Shown: positions 43,292 to 53,485, numbered from the stretch's first letter. The stretch is DNA of 64,000 nt from an uncultured Phocaeicola sp. (GCA_944320855.1 CALUJF010000003.1:1-64000); one strand, 5' to 3'. Notes: generated by a model not told the origin, from the sequence alone. Program-made: numbers and translations.

Positions 43292-46171
43292 TTACAATTT
43301 GACTGTTTGTGATTTACCGTCATACTTAACGATTATACCTTTTGATTTCTTGTCGAAAGCATCAGGGTTTTCCTTGCTCACTTTTACGATTTCGAATGTA
43401 CGTTCTTTCAACATTCCGTCGTATTCACCTTTTCTGTCTGATATTACAAGTTCTTTGGTGTCTTCATTGTAATTTATCTCAATCATACTGTATTTACCCT
43501 GTTCGTAGTTGTAGTTTATACCTTCGTCTTCGTACAAAGTAAATGAAGCGTCGTCACCCTGATAAACATAAAGTCTGATATGTTCAGGCTGCTTTTCTGA
43601 TGTATATTGGATATCAGGACCGAAAGGAATGATTGAACCGGCACGTACGAACAAAGGCATACGTTCGTATGGCGCGTCAACAAGTTTCTTTTCTCCGCCC
43701 TGCTGGAATTCTCCGGTATAGAAGTCATACCATCCTGCAGATTCAGGGAAATATACCTCACGCTGGCGTTCTCCATATTTATATACTGGTGATACCATGA
43801 TTGACGGACCGAACATGTATTGGTCGCCAATATTATTAACTTTTGTATCGGCTGTGAAATCCATTACAAGAGGGCGCATGATAGTGTAATCGTTAAACCA
43901 AGTCATACCTGCCAGTGAGTAGATGTATGGCATAAGGCTATATCTCAGCTTAGAATAGTAAACTACAGAATTGTATGCCGGATGTCCTTCTGGCGCTATT
44001 TCCCAGATTTCACGGAATGGATATTGTCCGTGTGCGCGATATAGCGGACAGAATGCTCCGAACTGATACCATCTTGCATTCAGCTCTCTCCATTCCTTGT
44101 AGTCGGCATTTTCTGTCTTGTTCTTGTTCCATTGCTGCTGTCCTGCCACATATCTGTTTTCTACACAGAAACCGCCGATATCCATGGTCCAGTATGGAAT
44201 TCCGCTTATTGCAAAGTTAAGTCCTGCCATAATCTGCGCTTTCATGTCTTCCCATCTTGTACCTATGTCACCGCTCCATGTTGCAGTAGAGTATCTTTGC
44301 AGTCCGGCAAATCCTGAACGTGTAAGCAGGAATACGCGCTTGTTGTTGTCTACGCTTCTCTGACCGTTATAAATAGCTTCAGCGTTCATCAGTGCGTATG
44401 CATTGAAATATTCTGCAGAAGGTCCAAGTGCAGTAGGTCCGCACAAGTCTTTTCTGTATTGCAAGTCTGTACAGTCTCTCACATTAGGTTCGCTGGCATC
44501 CATCCACCATGCATCTATACCCAATGGATAATAGTGTTCGTACATCTGGTTCCAGAACAGCTTGCGTGCATCAGCATCGTATGCATCATAGAATCCGTAA
44601 GTATAACCTGGGCCAACCCAGTCTCTCAAGCTGTCTTTTACAGATTGTTGATAAATCCAGCCATTCTTGTCGAATTCTTTATAATGTTCAGTTGTAGTAT
44701 AGAATTTGGGCCATACTGAGATCATCATATGTGCATTCATCGCATGTATAGAGTCAACCATAGCCTTAGGATTAGGGAAACGGTTTTTGTCGAATTCATG
44801 GCTTCCCCATGCATCTTCCGGCCAGTGGTTCCAGTCAAGCACGATATTGTCAATAGGAATATTTCTGTCTCTGAAACCTTTCAGTGCTCCGAGCATTTCA
44901 TCAGCAGTGTTATATTTTTCCCTGCTTTGCCAGAAACCCATAGCCCATTTAGGCATGATAGGTGACTTGCCTGTAAGAGTTCTGTATCCGCTGATTACGT
45001 CGTCCATGTCATCGCCTGCTATGAAATAGTAATCAAGCTGTTTTGTCATTTCGCTCCACCATGACTGTTTTCCCTGTTCTTCAGGAGCTACAGGGCTCAT
45101 TACACGTAATCCTGAATAAGATACGGTACCGTCTGGCTTCCATTCAATTTTAAGAGGAACTCTTTTTCCTTTTTCCAGATTGACGGAGAATTTATAACTG
45201 TTAGGATTCCATGCAGTACGCCATCTTTCAGGTACTACCAGTTTGTTGTCGATATATACTTTTGTATAACCGGCATAATATAGAATAAACTTGAACTCAC
45301 CAGCTTCGGAAGGTTCAATCATACCTTCGTATGTTACGTTGGCTCCCATGAACGGGAAGTTCTCAGGAAGATTCACAACTTTAGATAAATCCTCTCTTTT
45401 CAGGTGTTCGAAATATAGCTGAGGCTCACGTCTGACTATAGTCTCTGATGATGCATTCTTTTCTGGAACGTATGTACCTGTAATAGCACCTTCTACACCC
45501 TCTTTGTCGTATAATTTGAATACTTCATCCAATTGTGAATAGTCATTAGGATTTCCGAAACGGCATAGTGAATAGCTGTCCAGCAAAACACCATAGTTTT
45601 TATTAGATACGATGAAAGGTATTGAAACTTTAGTGTTGTACTGGAACAGTTCTTCGTTTTTACCTTTGTAGTTAAACTCTTCGGATTGGTGCTGTCCGAG
45701 TCCGTAGAATGCTTCATCTTTCGGCGATTCAAAAACTTGTCTTATAGAATATCCTTTTGTACCTTCAATTTCTATAGGAGTAAAAGTTTTTCCTCCACCT
45801 TTGTTTTCCTGAAGAATTACTTTTCCGTTTTTGTTAGTAAACCATACTTCTCCCGTGGAACTTAACACGGAGGCGTTTATTTTCCCAGTAGAAACAATTA
45901 CGGTATCTCCTTGTTGTTTAACAGTAAAAGGTATTTTTTTTGTTTGTGGAACAATTATCAAACTTTTAGAATCGGCAAATTTATTTTCCTTTGTAGCCGA
46001 TACATGAAATAGTTTGTCACCCATTACTTCCATACGAACCAGATGTGCATCCGTTTCGTTTTTAGGTTTAACTTTAACTATTACGCCATAGTCTGTTTCT
46101 TCATAGACATTCGAACATCCGAATGACATTCCTACGGCAAGGAGACAATAAAAGATATTTCTCGCATTCAT
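43292..46171 (-). CDS. Glycoside hydrolase family 31 with PA14 insertion, alpha-xylosidase-like
   Basis: A 959-residue lipoprotein (lipobox GMSFGCSN). After the N-terminal beta domain (YGLGQHQSEEFNYKG) a PA14 domain spans about residues 265-365 (FKFILYYAGYTKVYIDNKLV). The barrel holds FWQSREKYNTADEML, the nucleophile D558 in WWMDASEPN, TWSGDIGTRWEDM and GFCVENRY. GH31 enzymes with a PA14 insert in this setting include the xyloglucan alpha-xylosidase of B. ovatus (BoGH31A), to which the overall layout corresponds. It should remove xylose from the non-reducing end of xyloglucan oligosaccharides in the periplasm. Confidence 0.93.
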   Translation of the reverse strand: MNARNIFYCLLAVGMSFGCSNVYEETDYGVIVKVKPKNETDAHLVRMEVMGDKLFHVSATKENKFADSKSLIIVPQTKKIPFTVKQQGDTVIVSTGKINASVLSSTGEVWFTNKNGKVILQENKGGGKTFTPIEIEGTKGYSIRQVFESPKDEAFYGLGQHQSEEFNYKGKNEELFQYNTKVSIPFIVSNKNYGVLLDSYSLCRFGNPNDYSQLDEVFKLYDKEGVEGAITGTYVPEKNASSETIVRREPQLYFEHLKREDLSKVVNLPENFPFMGANVTYEGMIEPSEAGEFKFILYYAGYTKVYIDNKLVVPERWRTAWNPNSYKFSVNLEKGKRVPLKIEWKPDGTVSYSGLRVMSPVAPEEQGKQSWWSEMTKQLDYYFIAGDDMDDVISGYRTLTGKSPIMPKWAMGFWQSREKYNTADEMLGALKGFRDRNIPIDNIVLDWNHWPEDAWGSHEFDKNRFPNPKAMVDSIHAMNAHMMISVWPKFYTTTEHYKEFDKNGWIYQQSVKDSLRDWVGPGYTYGFYDAYDADARKLFWNQMYEHYYPLGIDAWWMDASEPNVRDCTDLQYRKDLCGPTALGPSAEYFNAYALMNAEAIYNGQRSVDNNKRVFLLTRSGFAGLQRYSTATWSGDIGTRWEDMKAQIMAGLNFAISGIPYWTMDIGGFCVENRYVAGQQQWNKNKTENADYKEWRELNARWYQFGAFCPLYRAHGQYPFREIWEIAPEGHPAYNSVVYYSKLRYSLMPYIYSLAGMTWFNDYTIMRPLVMDFTADTKVNNIGDQYMFGPSIMVSPVYKYGERQREVYFPESAGWYDFYTGEFQQGGEKKLVDAPYERMPLFVRAGSIIPFGPDIQYTSEKQPEHIRLYVYQGDDASFTLYEDEGINYNYEQGKYSMIEINYNEDTKELVISDRKGEYDGMLKERTFEIVKVSKENPDAFDKKSKGIIVKYDGKSQTVKL

Positions 46172-46315
46172 ATACCCAAGTATTTAATTAGTTAATTCTA
46201 TAAAACTTTTCTCATATGCAAAAATACTGTTTATAGTTAGGAGTTAAGATTTATAATGTTTTATACAAGGGTATTATCTTGTTCCTCAGAGGTCTGTTTG
46301 TTTCATACAAGGGTA

Positions 46316-49300
46316 TTATTTGTTATTTTTCTCTTTTAACTGATATGCTGAAGGTAAAACTCCAAATTCATCCTTGAAATATTTGCTGAAATATTTGGGG
46401 TTGTTAAATCCTACTTCATAAGCAACCTCGGATACATATAACTGACTTTCGCGTAATAATTGAGCTGCTCTTTTCAGTCTGATTGTACGTATAAACTCTA
46501 TTGGCGTTTTTCCAGTTATCTGTAATAACTTTTTATACAGATGTACTCTACTCATTCCAAGTTCGCTACTAAGTTCTTCAACTGAAAGTTCACTCCTAGA
46601 TATATTGTCTTCTACGTATTTAATAGCTTTTTCTACTAGTTTTTCATCTAATGATGTTATTACTATGTTGCTTGGCGTAGGATCTATTGTTGAGTGTGAT
46701 ATTTGTTTGTAATGACTTAACTCAATCAATTTCCTGATACGTAATGTCAATACCGTCATGTTAAAAGGTTTGGTTACATAATCATCTGCACCTATTTCCA
46801 AGCCTTCAACTTTTGATTCAACAGCCTGTCGTGCAGTTAGTAATATTACAGGTATGTGTGCTGTTGGCTGATTGTTTTTTATTAGTTTGCATAGTTCTAT
46901 GCCATCCATTACAGGCATCATTACATCGCTTATAATAAGATCAGGGCGTTTCTGTTGTATCATTTCCCATGCTTCTTCTCCGTTGGATGCTATTTCAACA
47001 TTGTATTGTAATTCTAAACTATGTTGCATGAAAATACGGAAATCTTCATTATCATCTACTATTAGTATTAATGGGAAGTCTTTACGGTCTGTTTGCTCTA
47101 TTACTTTTTCTGTATCTTCATTATTTTTTTCATTTGTATTTTCAACAGCACTGACAATATGTTCCGATATTAAGTCTACATGTTTTACAGGAAGTTGTAT
47201 TACAAAAACTGTTCCTGTCCCTATATTGTCGAATACTTCTACACTTCCATCATGTAAGTTTACAAAATCACGTACCAGGCTAAGTCCTATACCGCTACCT
47301 GTACTTTCTTCAATTCCTTTATGTCCAGCTTGATAGAATCGTTCGAAAATATGCTCTTTCTCAGAGTCTGGGATACCAATACCTGTATCTGATACTTTTA
47401 TTTCCAGCATTTCCTGTGTTCCCTCAATGTGTTCTATCATGACAGTTACTCGTCCGCCGTCAGGTGTAAACTTAAATGCGTTTGAAAGTAAGTTAGTAAC
47501 TATTTTACTTATTTTATCAGCATCGAATGCCATATGGAAATTGTCTATTCCTGAAAAGAAAAAGAACTGAATATGTTTTTTGTTTGCCATTAGCAGAAAT
47601 GAGTTACATACTTCGCGAATATATGCTACGATATCACTTTCTGATAACGATAGAGTATGTCCTGTCATTTCACTTTTTCTGAAATCAAGTAGCTGGTTTA
47701 CAAGTATCAGTAGGCGTTGTGCGTTTCTGTATATAAGCATGAGCATTGATTTTTGTGATTCATCTTTTGTACTTTTCAACAAGTCTTCTAATGGTGATAT
47801 AATCAATGTCAGAGGAGTGCGAAGCTCATGGCTGATATTTGTAAAGAAACGAAACTTCATTTGGTTTATTTCTTCATTTTTTACAGCCTCTTGTTCTATT
47901 TGTTGTAAACGGAATTTTTCACGCTCACGTTTTAAAATCATTTTACGTGCTGATAACAATATACATATTGCTATTAAGGTATAACATGAATATGCCCACC
48001 AAGATAACCAGAAAGGAGGATGTACCACGATTTCCAGTTTTGCAGTTTCTATACTTTCATATCCGTCGCTGTTTATGGCTTTTACATTTAAAATGTATTT
48101 TTTCGGGGTTAAATTTGTGAATGTAAGCCTGTTTAATCCTACAGGCAATGTAAGCCATTCATCATTTATACCTTCCATTTTGTATTTATAGCATGTTTTT
48201 TCTGGTAGATTATAATTGTCTGAACTTAATTCTAATGAGAATATATTTTGTGTATTTTTAAGTTCTACTTTTCTTGTTGAGTTTATGTCTTTAGTCAGTA
48301 TGATATTGCCATTGTATTCTACTCCAGCTTCAATCTTCTGATTAAACAGATATAATTCGGAAAACATTATTTTAGGAGGTATTGTGTTATAATGTATTTT
48401 ATCAGGATTGAATGTGTTTAGTCCATAAAGTCCTCCTGCAATAATCGTACCGTCTTTCAATGTCTTAATTGCCCTTAGATTGAAATCGCAGTTTTGTAGT
48501 CCGTCTTTCTCATTGTAAATGTGTGATTCGAATACATATTCTCCGTTTGCATCTTTTGATACCTTTATGTGGATCATGTGACGTGTAGATGTAACCCAAA
48601 TATCGTGATTATTATCTTCTGTTATACCCGATATGACTTCGCCCTCTGCATTTGTTGTTTCTGTAAAATTTGTAGTTGCGTGACGTTTTCTGTTATACAT
48701 TTCAAGACCTTCGTTTGTCGCTATCCATATTAATCCACGGCTGTCACTATATACCTGACTTACACCATGTCCGCTTAAAGATGTATTTCTGATTGTTTCT
48801 TTTAATTTGAGTGTTTCCAGATCTACTAAAGCTAATTGTGGCTTTCCTACTACAAGGATATTGTCTTTTGTTACACTTAGTGACGTTACCATTTCGTTTA
48901 TTTCATCGTACTTTGTCAGCTTGTTGTTCTTCAGATCAATGTATTGGATTCCTCCGTCTAAGAAACCTAACCATAGTTTACCTTCAGATTCTGCCATTGA
49001 CCACACATTATTTCCCAATAAACCGCTATTGTTTACAGTGTAATTGGTGAGACCGTTTATGCCAAGACTGTATAGGCCACCGTTGAAGGTGCCTATCCAT
49101 AATCTGTTATCACTTGTTTTTAATAGTGAAACTATGGGTGAGGTAAAGTTGTAGTGTTTTTTTACTTTCGCCTCTTCGATATTCCATAAAAATAGTCCAT
49201 CATTATTTGTTCCTAACCACACATGCTTATCATCGGCCTGTTCTACGCATGTAATATCACCAAGTTCATACATGTTGAATTTGAACATACTTTCGCTATA

Positions 49301-50299
49301 ATATGAAATACCTTTTTTATATGTTCCAATCCATGTTGTTCCATATTTGTCTGTATATATTTTGTAAACGGTGTTATGTGATAAACTGCGAGTATTATTT
49401 TTATCATTTACAAGATTTGTTAAATGACCGGTTTTTTTATCAAAAACATCTATGCCTCCGTAGTCTTTGCCTACCCATATTCTGCCAATATTATCTTGTG
49501 AAACTGAATGTATAATATCATTCTGGCTTTTCCATGGTTCTTCCAAATCGTGTCTCCATTCGTCTGAAACTGTATCATATACATATAAATTTGAATTATT
49601 GGAAATCCAAATGCATTGTTCTTTATCTACGAATAATGAATAAAATGCTTGTTTCCCGTTCATTTGAAGAGATATTTCATCCTTTATCCATTTAGGTTTC
49701 ATCTCAGACGGGTCAATGCAGACAAGTATTCCGTTGTTGTATTGGAATAAAATTCCATCGTTACATTCATTGATAGCGCTGACACCAAATTCAGGCAATC
49801 CAAAGTTATATAGTGAAACGAATTTTGTATTATTATTTTTGTCATAGCGATAAAAACCTTCCCATCCTACAAAGAACCATGTCTGTTCATTTGAATCTAC
49901 ATAAATACATTCAGGTAAACCATTGCTGCCTAGTTTTTTCATAAAACTTTTGGTATCGTTATTGAACTGGTTGGCCGCTTTGTCGAACATAGTGTATCCT
50001 GTCCCCATTTTTATCCATAAATTTCCATTGGGACTTTCTATTATTTCTTTTACGTAATTGTCAGGAAGTGAATGTTTATCATCATGTAAATGGCGGAAAA
50101 CCTTGAATGTATATCCGTCAAAACGGTTCAGTCCGGCGTTGGTTCCGAACCACATAAAACCGTCTTTGTCTTTCAATATGGCATAAACTGAATTGTTGGA
50201 TAATCCGTCAGCCACTTCAAGGTGTTTGAAATTGAAAGGTTGCGAATACAAAGAAACGAATATAATATGCCATAATATGACCAAAGACAATCTTTTCAT
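46316..50299 (-). CDS. Hybrid two-component system sensor/regulator (HTCS) of the PUL
   Basis: A one-protein sensor and transcription factor in the inner membrane, 1327 residues from the ATG at 50299. Domains in order: signal/anchor, two seven-bladed propellers of Reg_prop repeats (first GFMWFGTNAGLNRFDG) to about 690, a Y_Y_Y domain, a helix near 785, HisKA with H824 in NISHELRTP, HATPase_c with GTGIGLS-like GSGIGLSLV, a receiver with D1125 in IISDVMMPVMDG, and an AraC-type HTH at the end. All catalytic residues are intact. It should bind a substrate oligosaccharide in the periplasm and activate the PUL. A MITE-like element lies just upstream. Confidence 0.95.
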   Translation of the reverse strand: MKRLSLVILWHIIFVSLYSQPFNFKHLEVADGLSNNSVYAILKDKDGFMWFGTNAGLNRFDGYTFKVFRHLHDDKHSLPDNYVKEIIESPNGNLWIKMGTGYTMFDKAANQFNNDTKSFMKKLGSNGLPECIYVDSNEQTWFFVGWEGFYRYDKNNNTKFVSLYNFGLPEFGVSAINECNDGILFQYNNGILVCIDPSEMKPKWIKDEISLQMNGKQAFYSLFVDKEQCIWISNNSNLYVYDTVSDEWRHDLEEPWKSQNDIIHSVSQDNIGRIWVGKDYGGIDVFDKKTGHLTNLVNDKNNTRSLSHNTVYKIYTDKYGTTWIGTYKKGISYYSESMFKFNMYELGDITCVEQADDKHVWLGTNNDGLFLWNIEEAKVKKHYNFTSPIVSLLKTSDNRLWIGTFNGGLYSLGINGLTNYTVNNSGLLGNNVWSMAESEGKLWLGFLDGGIQYIDLKNNKLTKYDEINEMVTSLSVTKDNILVVGKPQLALVDLETLKLKETIRNTSLSGHGVSQVYSDSRGLIWIATNEGLEMYNRKRHATTNFTETTNAEGEVISGITEDNNHDIWVTSTRHMIHIKVSKDANGEYVFESHIYNEKDGLQNCDFNLRAIKTLKDGTIIAGGLYGLNTFNPDKIHYNTIPPKIMFSELYLFNQKIEAGVEYNGNIILTKDINSTRKVELKNTQNIFSLELSSDNYNLPEKTCYKYKMEGINDEWLTLPVGLNRLTFTNLTPKKYILNVKAINSDGYESIETAKLEIVVHPPFWLSWWAYSCYTLIAICILLSARKMILKREREKFRLQQIEQEAVKNEEINQMKFRFFTNISHELRTPLTLIISPLEDLLKSTKDESQKSMLMLIYRNAQRLLILVNQLLDFRKSEMTGHTLSLSESDIVAYIREVCNSFLLMANKKHIQFFFFSGIDNFHMAFDADKISKIVTNLLSNAFKFTPDGGRVTVMIEHIEGTQEMLEIKVSDTGIGIPDSEKEHIFERFYQAGHKGIEESTGSGIGLSLVRDFVNLHDGSVEVFDNIGTGTVFVIQLPVKHVDLISEHIVSAVENTNEKNNEDTEKVIEQTDRKDFPLILIVDDNEDFRIFMQHSLELQYNVEIASNGEEAWEMIQQKRPDLIISDVMMPVMDGIELCKLIKNNQPTAHIPVILLTARQAVESKVEGLEIGADDYVTKPFNMTVLTLRIRKLIELSHYKQISHSTIDPTPSNIVITSLDEKLVEKAIKYVEDNISRSELSVEELSSELGMSRVHLYKKLLQITGKTPIEFIRTIRLKRAAQLLRESQLYVSEVAYEVGFNNPKYFSKYFKDEFGVLPSAYQLKEKNNK

Positions 50300-50325
50300 A
50301 TAAATCAATTTATTTTTTTATTTTA

Positions 50326-50357
50326 CAAAAGAAATAAAAAGTAAGCAAAAAACCAAA
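50326..50357 (-). promoter_or_regulatory. Promoter candidate of the HTCS gene
   Basis: Minus strand TTTG (50357-50354) and TTCTTTTG (50333-50326) are 20 bases apart; the -7 box has one mismatch to TAnnTTTG. The MITE-like element ends 25 bases further upstream. Confidence 0.4.
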
Positions 50358-50381
50358 ATCGTAACAACTATATATAATTAA

Positions 50382-50566
50382 TTGAGGGTGTGTCAAAATT
50401 CATTTTTTGAAAAAATGAACTTATAATTTGAAATTTGAGCACCCTAAAAGAGTAAAAAAGGGCCGCATCATTACTCAATACAGAGTTTGATACGGCCCCT
50501 TTTAAATATTATAGTTATAATCTGTAACTTTAGGGAGTAGTCATTTTAGTTTTGACACACCCTCAA
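50382..50566. mobile_element. MITE-like element with 17-bp terminal inverted repeats
   Basis: TTGAGGGTGTGTCAAAA at 50382-50398 is exactly inverted at 50550-50566. The interior of about 150 bases has no open frame and carries a hairpin at about 50457-50506 (GGGCCGCATCA with TGATACGGCCCC). The GGGTGTGTCAAA ends are of the kind seen in Bacteroides insertion sequences, so it is probably a transposase-less derivative. A target duplication is not evident. Confidence 0.75.
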
Positions 50567-50606
50567 AACATATACATCAACAAATTAAATTAATAAATCC
50601 ATGTTT

Positions 50607-52133
50607 TTATCCATGTTTGAATGGTATATCAATCATTTCGGATTCTAATCCTTCACCTACTTTTTTGTCAAAAGAGATTTTAAATGAATATGCGGTTTCG
50701 CATGGCTTTTTGGAAGGGAAAGTTATTAAGAGGCCCTTGTCTGTTTGTTGCCATGCTATTTTTTCATCAGAACCGAGCATTTCCACGTTAAGAATCTTTG
50801 CATCACGTACAACATCCTTGTTCAAAGATTTTATCATTACTCGTTTGCCCCAATCTAAAGTGATGGCATATAGAGTGTTGTCTTTAGTGGTAAAACGTAT
50901 GTCTTGGCAATTATATTTTGTTGCTTCATTGTCTGAAAATGAACCGGAAGTACCTTTTGATTCACCTTCACCGGACTTAATCCAGCAACGTGTACCATAT
51001 ATGGCATCACCGTTTATCTTTAACCATTTACCTATTGATAGCAGTACTTGCTTTTGTTCGTCCGTAATAGTTCCGTCAGGGTGTGGTCCTATATTCAACA
51101 GGAGATTGCCGTTCTTGCTTACTATATCCACTAGGTCGTGTATTATCTGGTCAGGAGTTTTATTTTCTTCTCCGTTTACATATCCCCATGAATGTTTACC
51201 TATTGAGGTGTCAGTCTGCCATGGATATTTTCTCATTTCATTTAGTTTTCCACGTTCTACGTCTCCAACCAGTATGTTTGTAGGATAGCCATGCTTTGTG
51301 TTAACAACAACACCTTTGCCCCAGTCTAACGAACAATTGTAATAATATGCAAGGAATTTGTTAAAATATTCCGGTATCTTGTTTACAGTCCAGTCGAAAT
51401 ATATAAGCTGTGGTTGATATTTGTCAATAAGTTCATGTGTATGTATAAGGAAGTCTATACATACTTCGTCTGAATACACTTCTTTTTCTGAACGCTTACC
51501 ATATAGTGTGATTGTAGTATCCTGTACATCAGATGGAAATTCCATACCACCGTTAAAGAACCATGCATTCTCAAGTCTGTGGCTGGATAATCCGAATATT
51601 ATCCCTTCTTTTTCCGCAGCTTTTTTCAATAAACCTATAATATCTCTTTTGGGGCCCATCTTAACTGCATTCCATGGGTTGTGTTCGCTATTATACATGG
51701 CGAAACCGTCATGATGTTCCGCAACCGGCACTATGTATTTTGCACCTGCCTCTTTGAATAATTTCACCCATTCATCTGCATCGAATTTCTCTGCTTTGAA
51801 CATCGGTATGAAATCTTTGTATCCGAATTTGTCCTGTGGGCCATATGTCTCAATATGGTGTTTATATTCGTCAGATCCTTTCTGATACATATTTCTGGAG
51901 TACCATTCACTTCCGTATGCGGGGACTGAATATACTCCCCAGTGGATGAATATTCCAAATTTGGCATCAGAGAACCATTCAGGGAAATGGTAATTCTCGG
52001 CTATGTTTTCCCAGTTGTCCTGAAATACATTTGTTCCTTTCGGAGATTCAACGGACATCACATCTGTTTTTTTCTCGTTTGTGCTACAAGAAACAAACAA
52101 AAGCATAATGATAGAATAGAATAGTTTTTTCAT
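50607..52133 (-). CDS. Glycoside hydrolase family 29 alpha-L-fucosidase
   Basis: A 508-residue lipoprotein (lipobox LLFVSCST). The GH29 barrel shows PEWFSDAKFGIFIHWGVYSVPA near the start, HHDGFAMYNS, the nucleophile D247 in YFDWTV, and NGNLLLNIGPHPDG. A beta-sandwich closes the protein. It should remove alpha-L-fucose; in fucogalactoxyloglucan the terminal residue is alpha-1,2-fucose on galactose, usually handled by GH95, so GH29 here is notable. It lies 49 bases after the GH5 gene. Confidence 0.93.
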   Translation of the reverse strand: MKKLFYSIIMLLFVSCSTNEKKTDVMSVESPKGTNVFQDNWENIAENYHFPEWFSDAKFGIFIHWGVYSVPAYGSEWYSRNMYQKGSDEYKHHIETYGPQDKFGYKDFIPMFKAEKFDADEWVKLFKEAGAKYIVPVAEHHDGFAMYNSEHNPWNAVKMGPKRDIIGLLKKAAEKEGIIFGLSSHRLENAWFFNGGMEFPSDVQDTTITLYGKRSEKEVYSDEVCIDFLIHTHELIDKYQPQLIYFDWTVNKIPEYFNKFLAYYYNCSLDWGKGVVVNTKHGYPTNILVGDVERGKLNEMRKYPWQTDTSIGKHSWGYVNGEENKTPDQIIHDLVDIVSKNGNLLLNIGPHPDGTITDEQKQVLLSIGKWLKINGDAIYGTRCWIKSGEGESKGTSGSFSDNEATKYNCQDIRFTTKDNTLYAITLDWGKRVMIKSLNKDVVRDAKILNVEMLGSDEKIAWQQTDKGLLITFPSKKPCETAYSFKISFDKKVGEGLESEMIDIPFKHG

Positions 52134-52182
52134 CGCATAAAAAATTTATTAACAAATTTATTCCTATATTGTTTTATTAAGA

Positions 52183-53388
52183 CTATTGTGGAGCGTTTTC
52201 ATAAACTGTTTGGAGTGTATATGATTTCTTGTCTGTAAAAACAGCGCGTTTCATAAGTCTTATCACACGTTTCCCGTTATGTACCAGCTTCCCGTTAGAC
52301 CGGTCAAAAATGCATGAGCGGTCTTTCCCATTGTCCCAATAGAATGGAGCCATACCGTTTTCTTTGGCTGCCTTGCATAGATATTCCAGAAAATATTCTC
52401 TAAAACTTTCAGAACGTTTATCCTCACGGTATTTGCATCCCATTTCTCCTATATAAACAGGAATACCATTGTCAATGAAAGTTGATTTTATTGACTTGAA
52501 TTGTTCCTGCATATATTCTTCATCCATTCCTTTATATTTCATATCCTGACTCGCTGTATGTCCCCATTCTGAATAAATATCTCCCATTGTGTAATCCATT
52601 GGGTCATAATAGTGGATTGATACCATCAGTCGGTTGGGAGTTTTGTCTTTAGGTAATTTGAAGTGTTTTACTGTCAAATCTATATTGGTGGCATAGCCAG
52701 GTATTGCCAGAAAACGGTTTGCGTTATTTCCTCCTGTGGAACGTACCGCATCTACGAATACCTGATTCCATTCATTTAAAACAGCATATTGGCGTCCACC
52801 GTCGTTAAGGTTCGCTCCCCATCCCCATTTACCGTCATGGATTTCGTTCATTGATTCAAATATAAGGAAATCACCTTTATCCTTGAAACGGTTTGCTATC
52901 TGAGTCCATATAGACTTTATCATGTTTTTAATAGTATCGTTTATTGCTTCGTTTAGTGCTGCATTTTTGATGTCAAGCCAGAAGTAACTTTCCACTCCGT
53001 CATGGTGTATGTTTATAATTGTGTTTAAGCCTGCATTCTCTGCGTAGTTTACAACTTCTGCTACCCGGTTCATATAACTGTCCGAAATTTTATATTCAGG
53101 ACCCTCACCAAAATGTCCTACCCATGTTATTGGGATACGTACGGAGGTGAATCCAACTTCGGCCAAACGATAGAAGAATTTTTGTGTCACAGGTGGATTT
53201 CCCCATACTGTTTCTTGTGCTTTCCCGTCTTGAAAAGCATCAAGTTGATTGCCTAAGTTCCATCCTAAACCCAATTCTTTGGCTGTTTCATAAGGAGTTT
53301 TCGCCTTTGTTTCAGCGTGTATATTCGGCCATGTATTTATAGTTAAAATAAATATACATAGTTTTAAAAGTAGTATATGTCTTTTCAT
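52183..53388 (-). CDS. Glycoside hydrolase family 5 endo-beta-glucanase (GH5_4-like)
   Basis: A secreted 401-residue single-domain enzyme with a cleavable signal (WPNIHAETKA). The barrel has GWNLGNQLDAF, VWGNPP, GFTSVRIPITWVGHF, INIHHDG, acid/base E182 in SMNEIHDG, VSIHYYDPMDY and nucleophile E315 in YIGEMGC. These segments match GH5_4, the xyloglucanase and endoglucanase subfamily. It lacks a lipobox, so it is likely periplasmic or secreted, unlike the BACON-GH5 at the other end of the locus. A hairpin separates it from the preceding lipoprotein gene. Confidence 0.92.
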   Translation of the reverse strand: MKRHILLLKLCIFILTINTWPNIHAETKAKTPYETAKELGLGWNLGNQLDAFQDGKAQETVWGNPPVTQKFFYRLAEVGFTSVRIPITWVGHFGEGPEYKISDSYMNRVAEVVNYAENAGLNTIINIHHDGVESYFWLDIKNAALNEAINDTIKNMIKSIWTQIANRFKDKGDFLIFESMNEIHDGKWGWGANLNDGGRQYAVLNEWNQVFVDAVRSTGGNNANRFLAIPGYATNIDLTVKHFKLPKDKTPNRLMVSIHYYDPMDYTMGDIYSEWGHTASQDMKYKGMDEEYMQEQFKSIKSTFIDNGIPVYIGEMGCKYREDKRSESFREYFLEYLCKAAKENGMAPFYWDNGKDRSCIFDRSNGKLVHNGKRVIRLMKRAVFTDKKSYTLQTVYENAPQ

Positions 53389-53427
53389 TCAAGATGTTTT
53401 GATTAATTTGGTGATGCCTATAAAATT

Positions 53428-53485
53428 ACTTGCCGGAATCTGTGAGGTATTGAATTTCCCTACAATTCCTCATAGACCGGCAAGT
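53428..53485 (-). promoter_or_regulatory. Intercistronic hairpin between the fimbrillin-like and GH5 genes
   Basis: ACTTGCCGG (53428-53436) pairs with CCGGCAAGT (53477-53485) and, inside, TCTGTGAGG pairs with CCTCATAGA with one G-U. On the minus strand it is followed by AATTTTA. It may partly terminate or stabilise the upstream lipoprotein message. Confidence 0.6.

Larger units (their letters stand above)
50300..50606. other. Intergenic region between HTCS and GH29 genes
   Basis: It holds the HTCS promoter candidate (50326-50357) and a 185-bp MITE-like element (50382-50566). No gene is seen. Confidence 0.6.

Noticed and set aside
46316-50299. Damaged or phase-variable HTCS
   Set aside because: The frame is intact, all phosphorelay residues are present and no invertible repeats flank the promoter; the inverted ends upstream belong to the MITE-like element.
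50382-50566. Small RNA gene
   Set aside because: The exact 17-bp inverted ends explain the segment better as a transposon derivative, although its internal hairpin could still end transcription.
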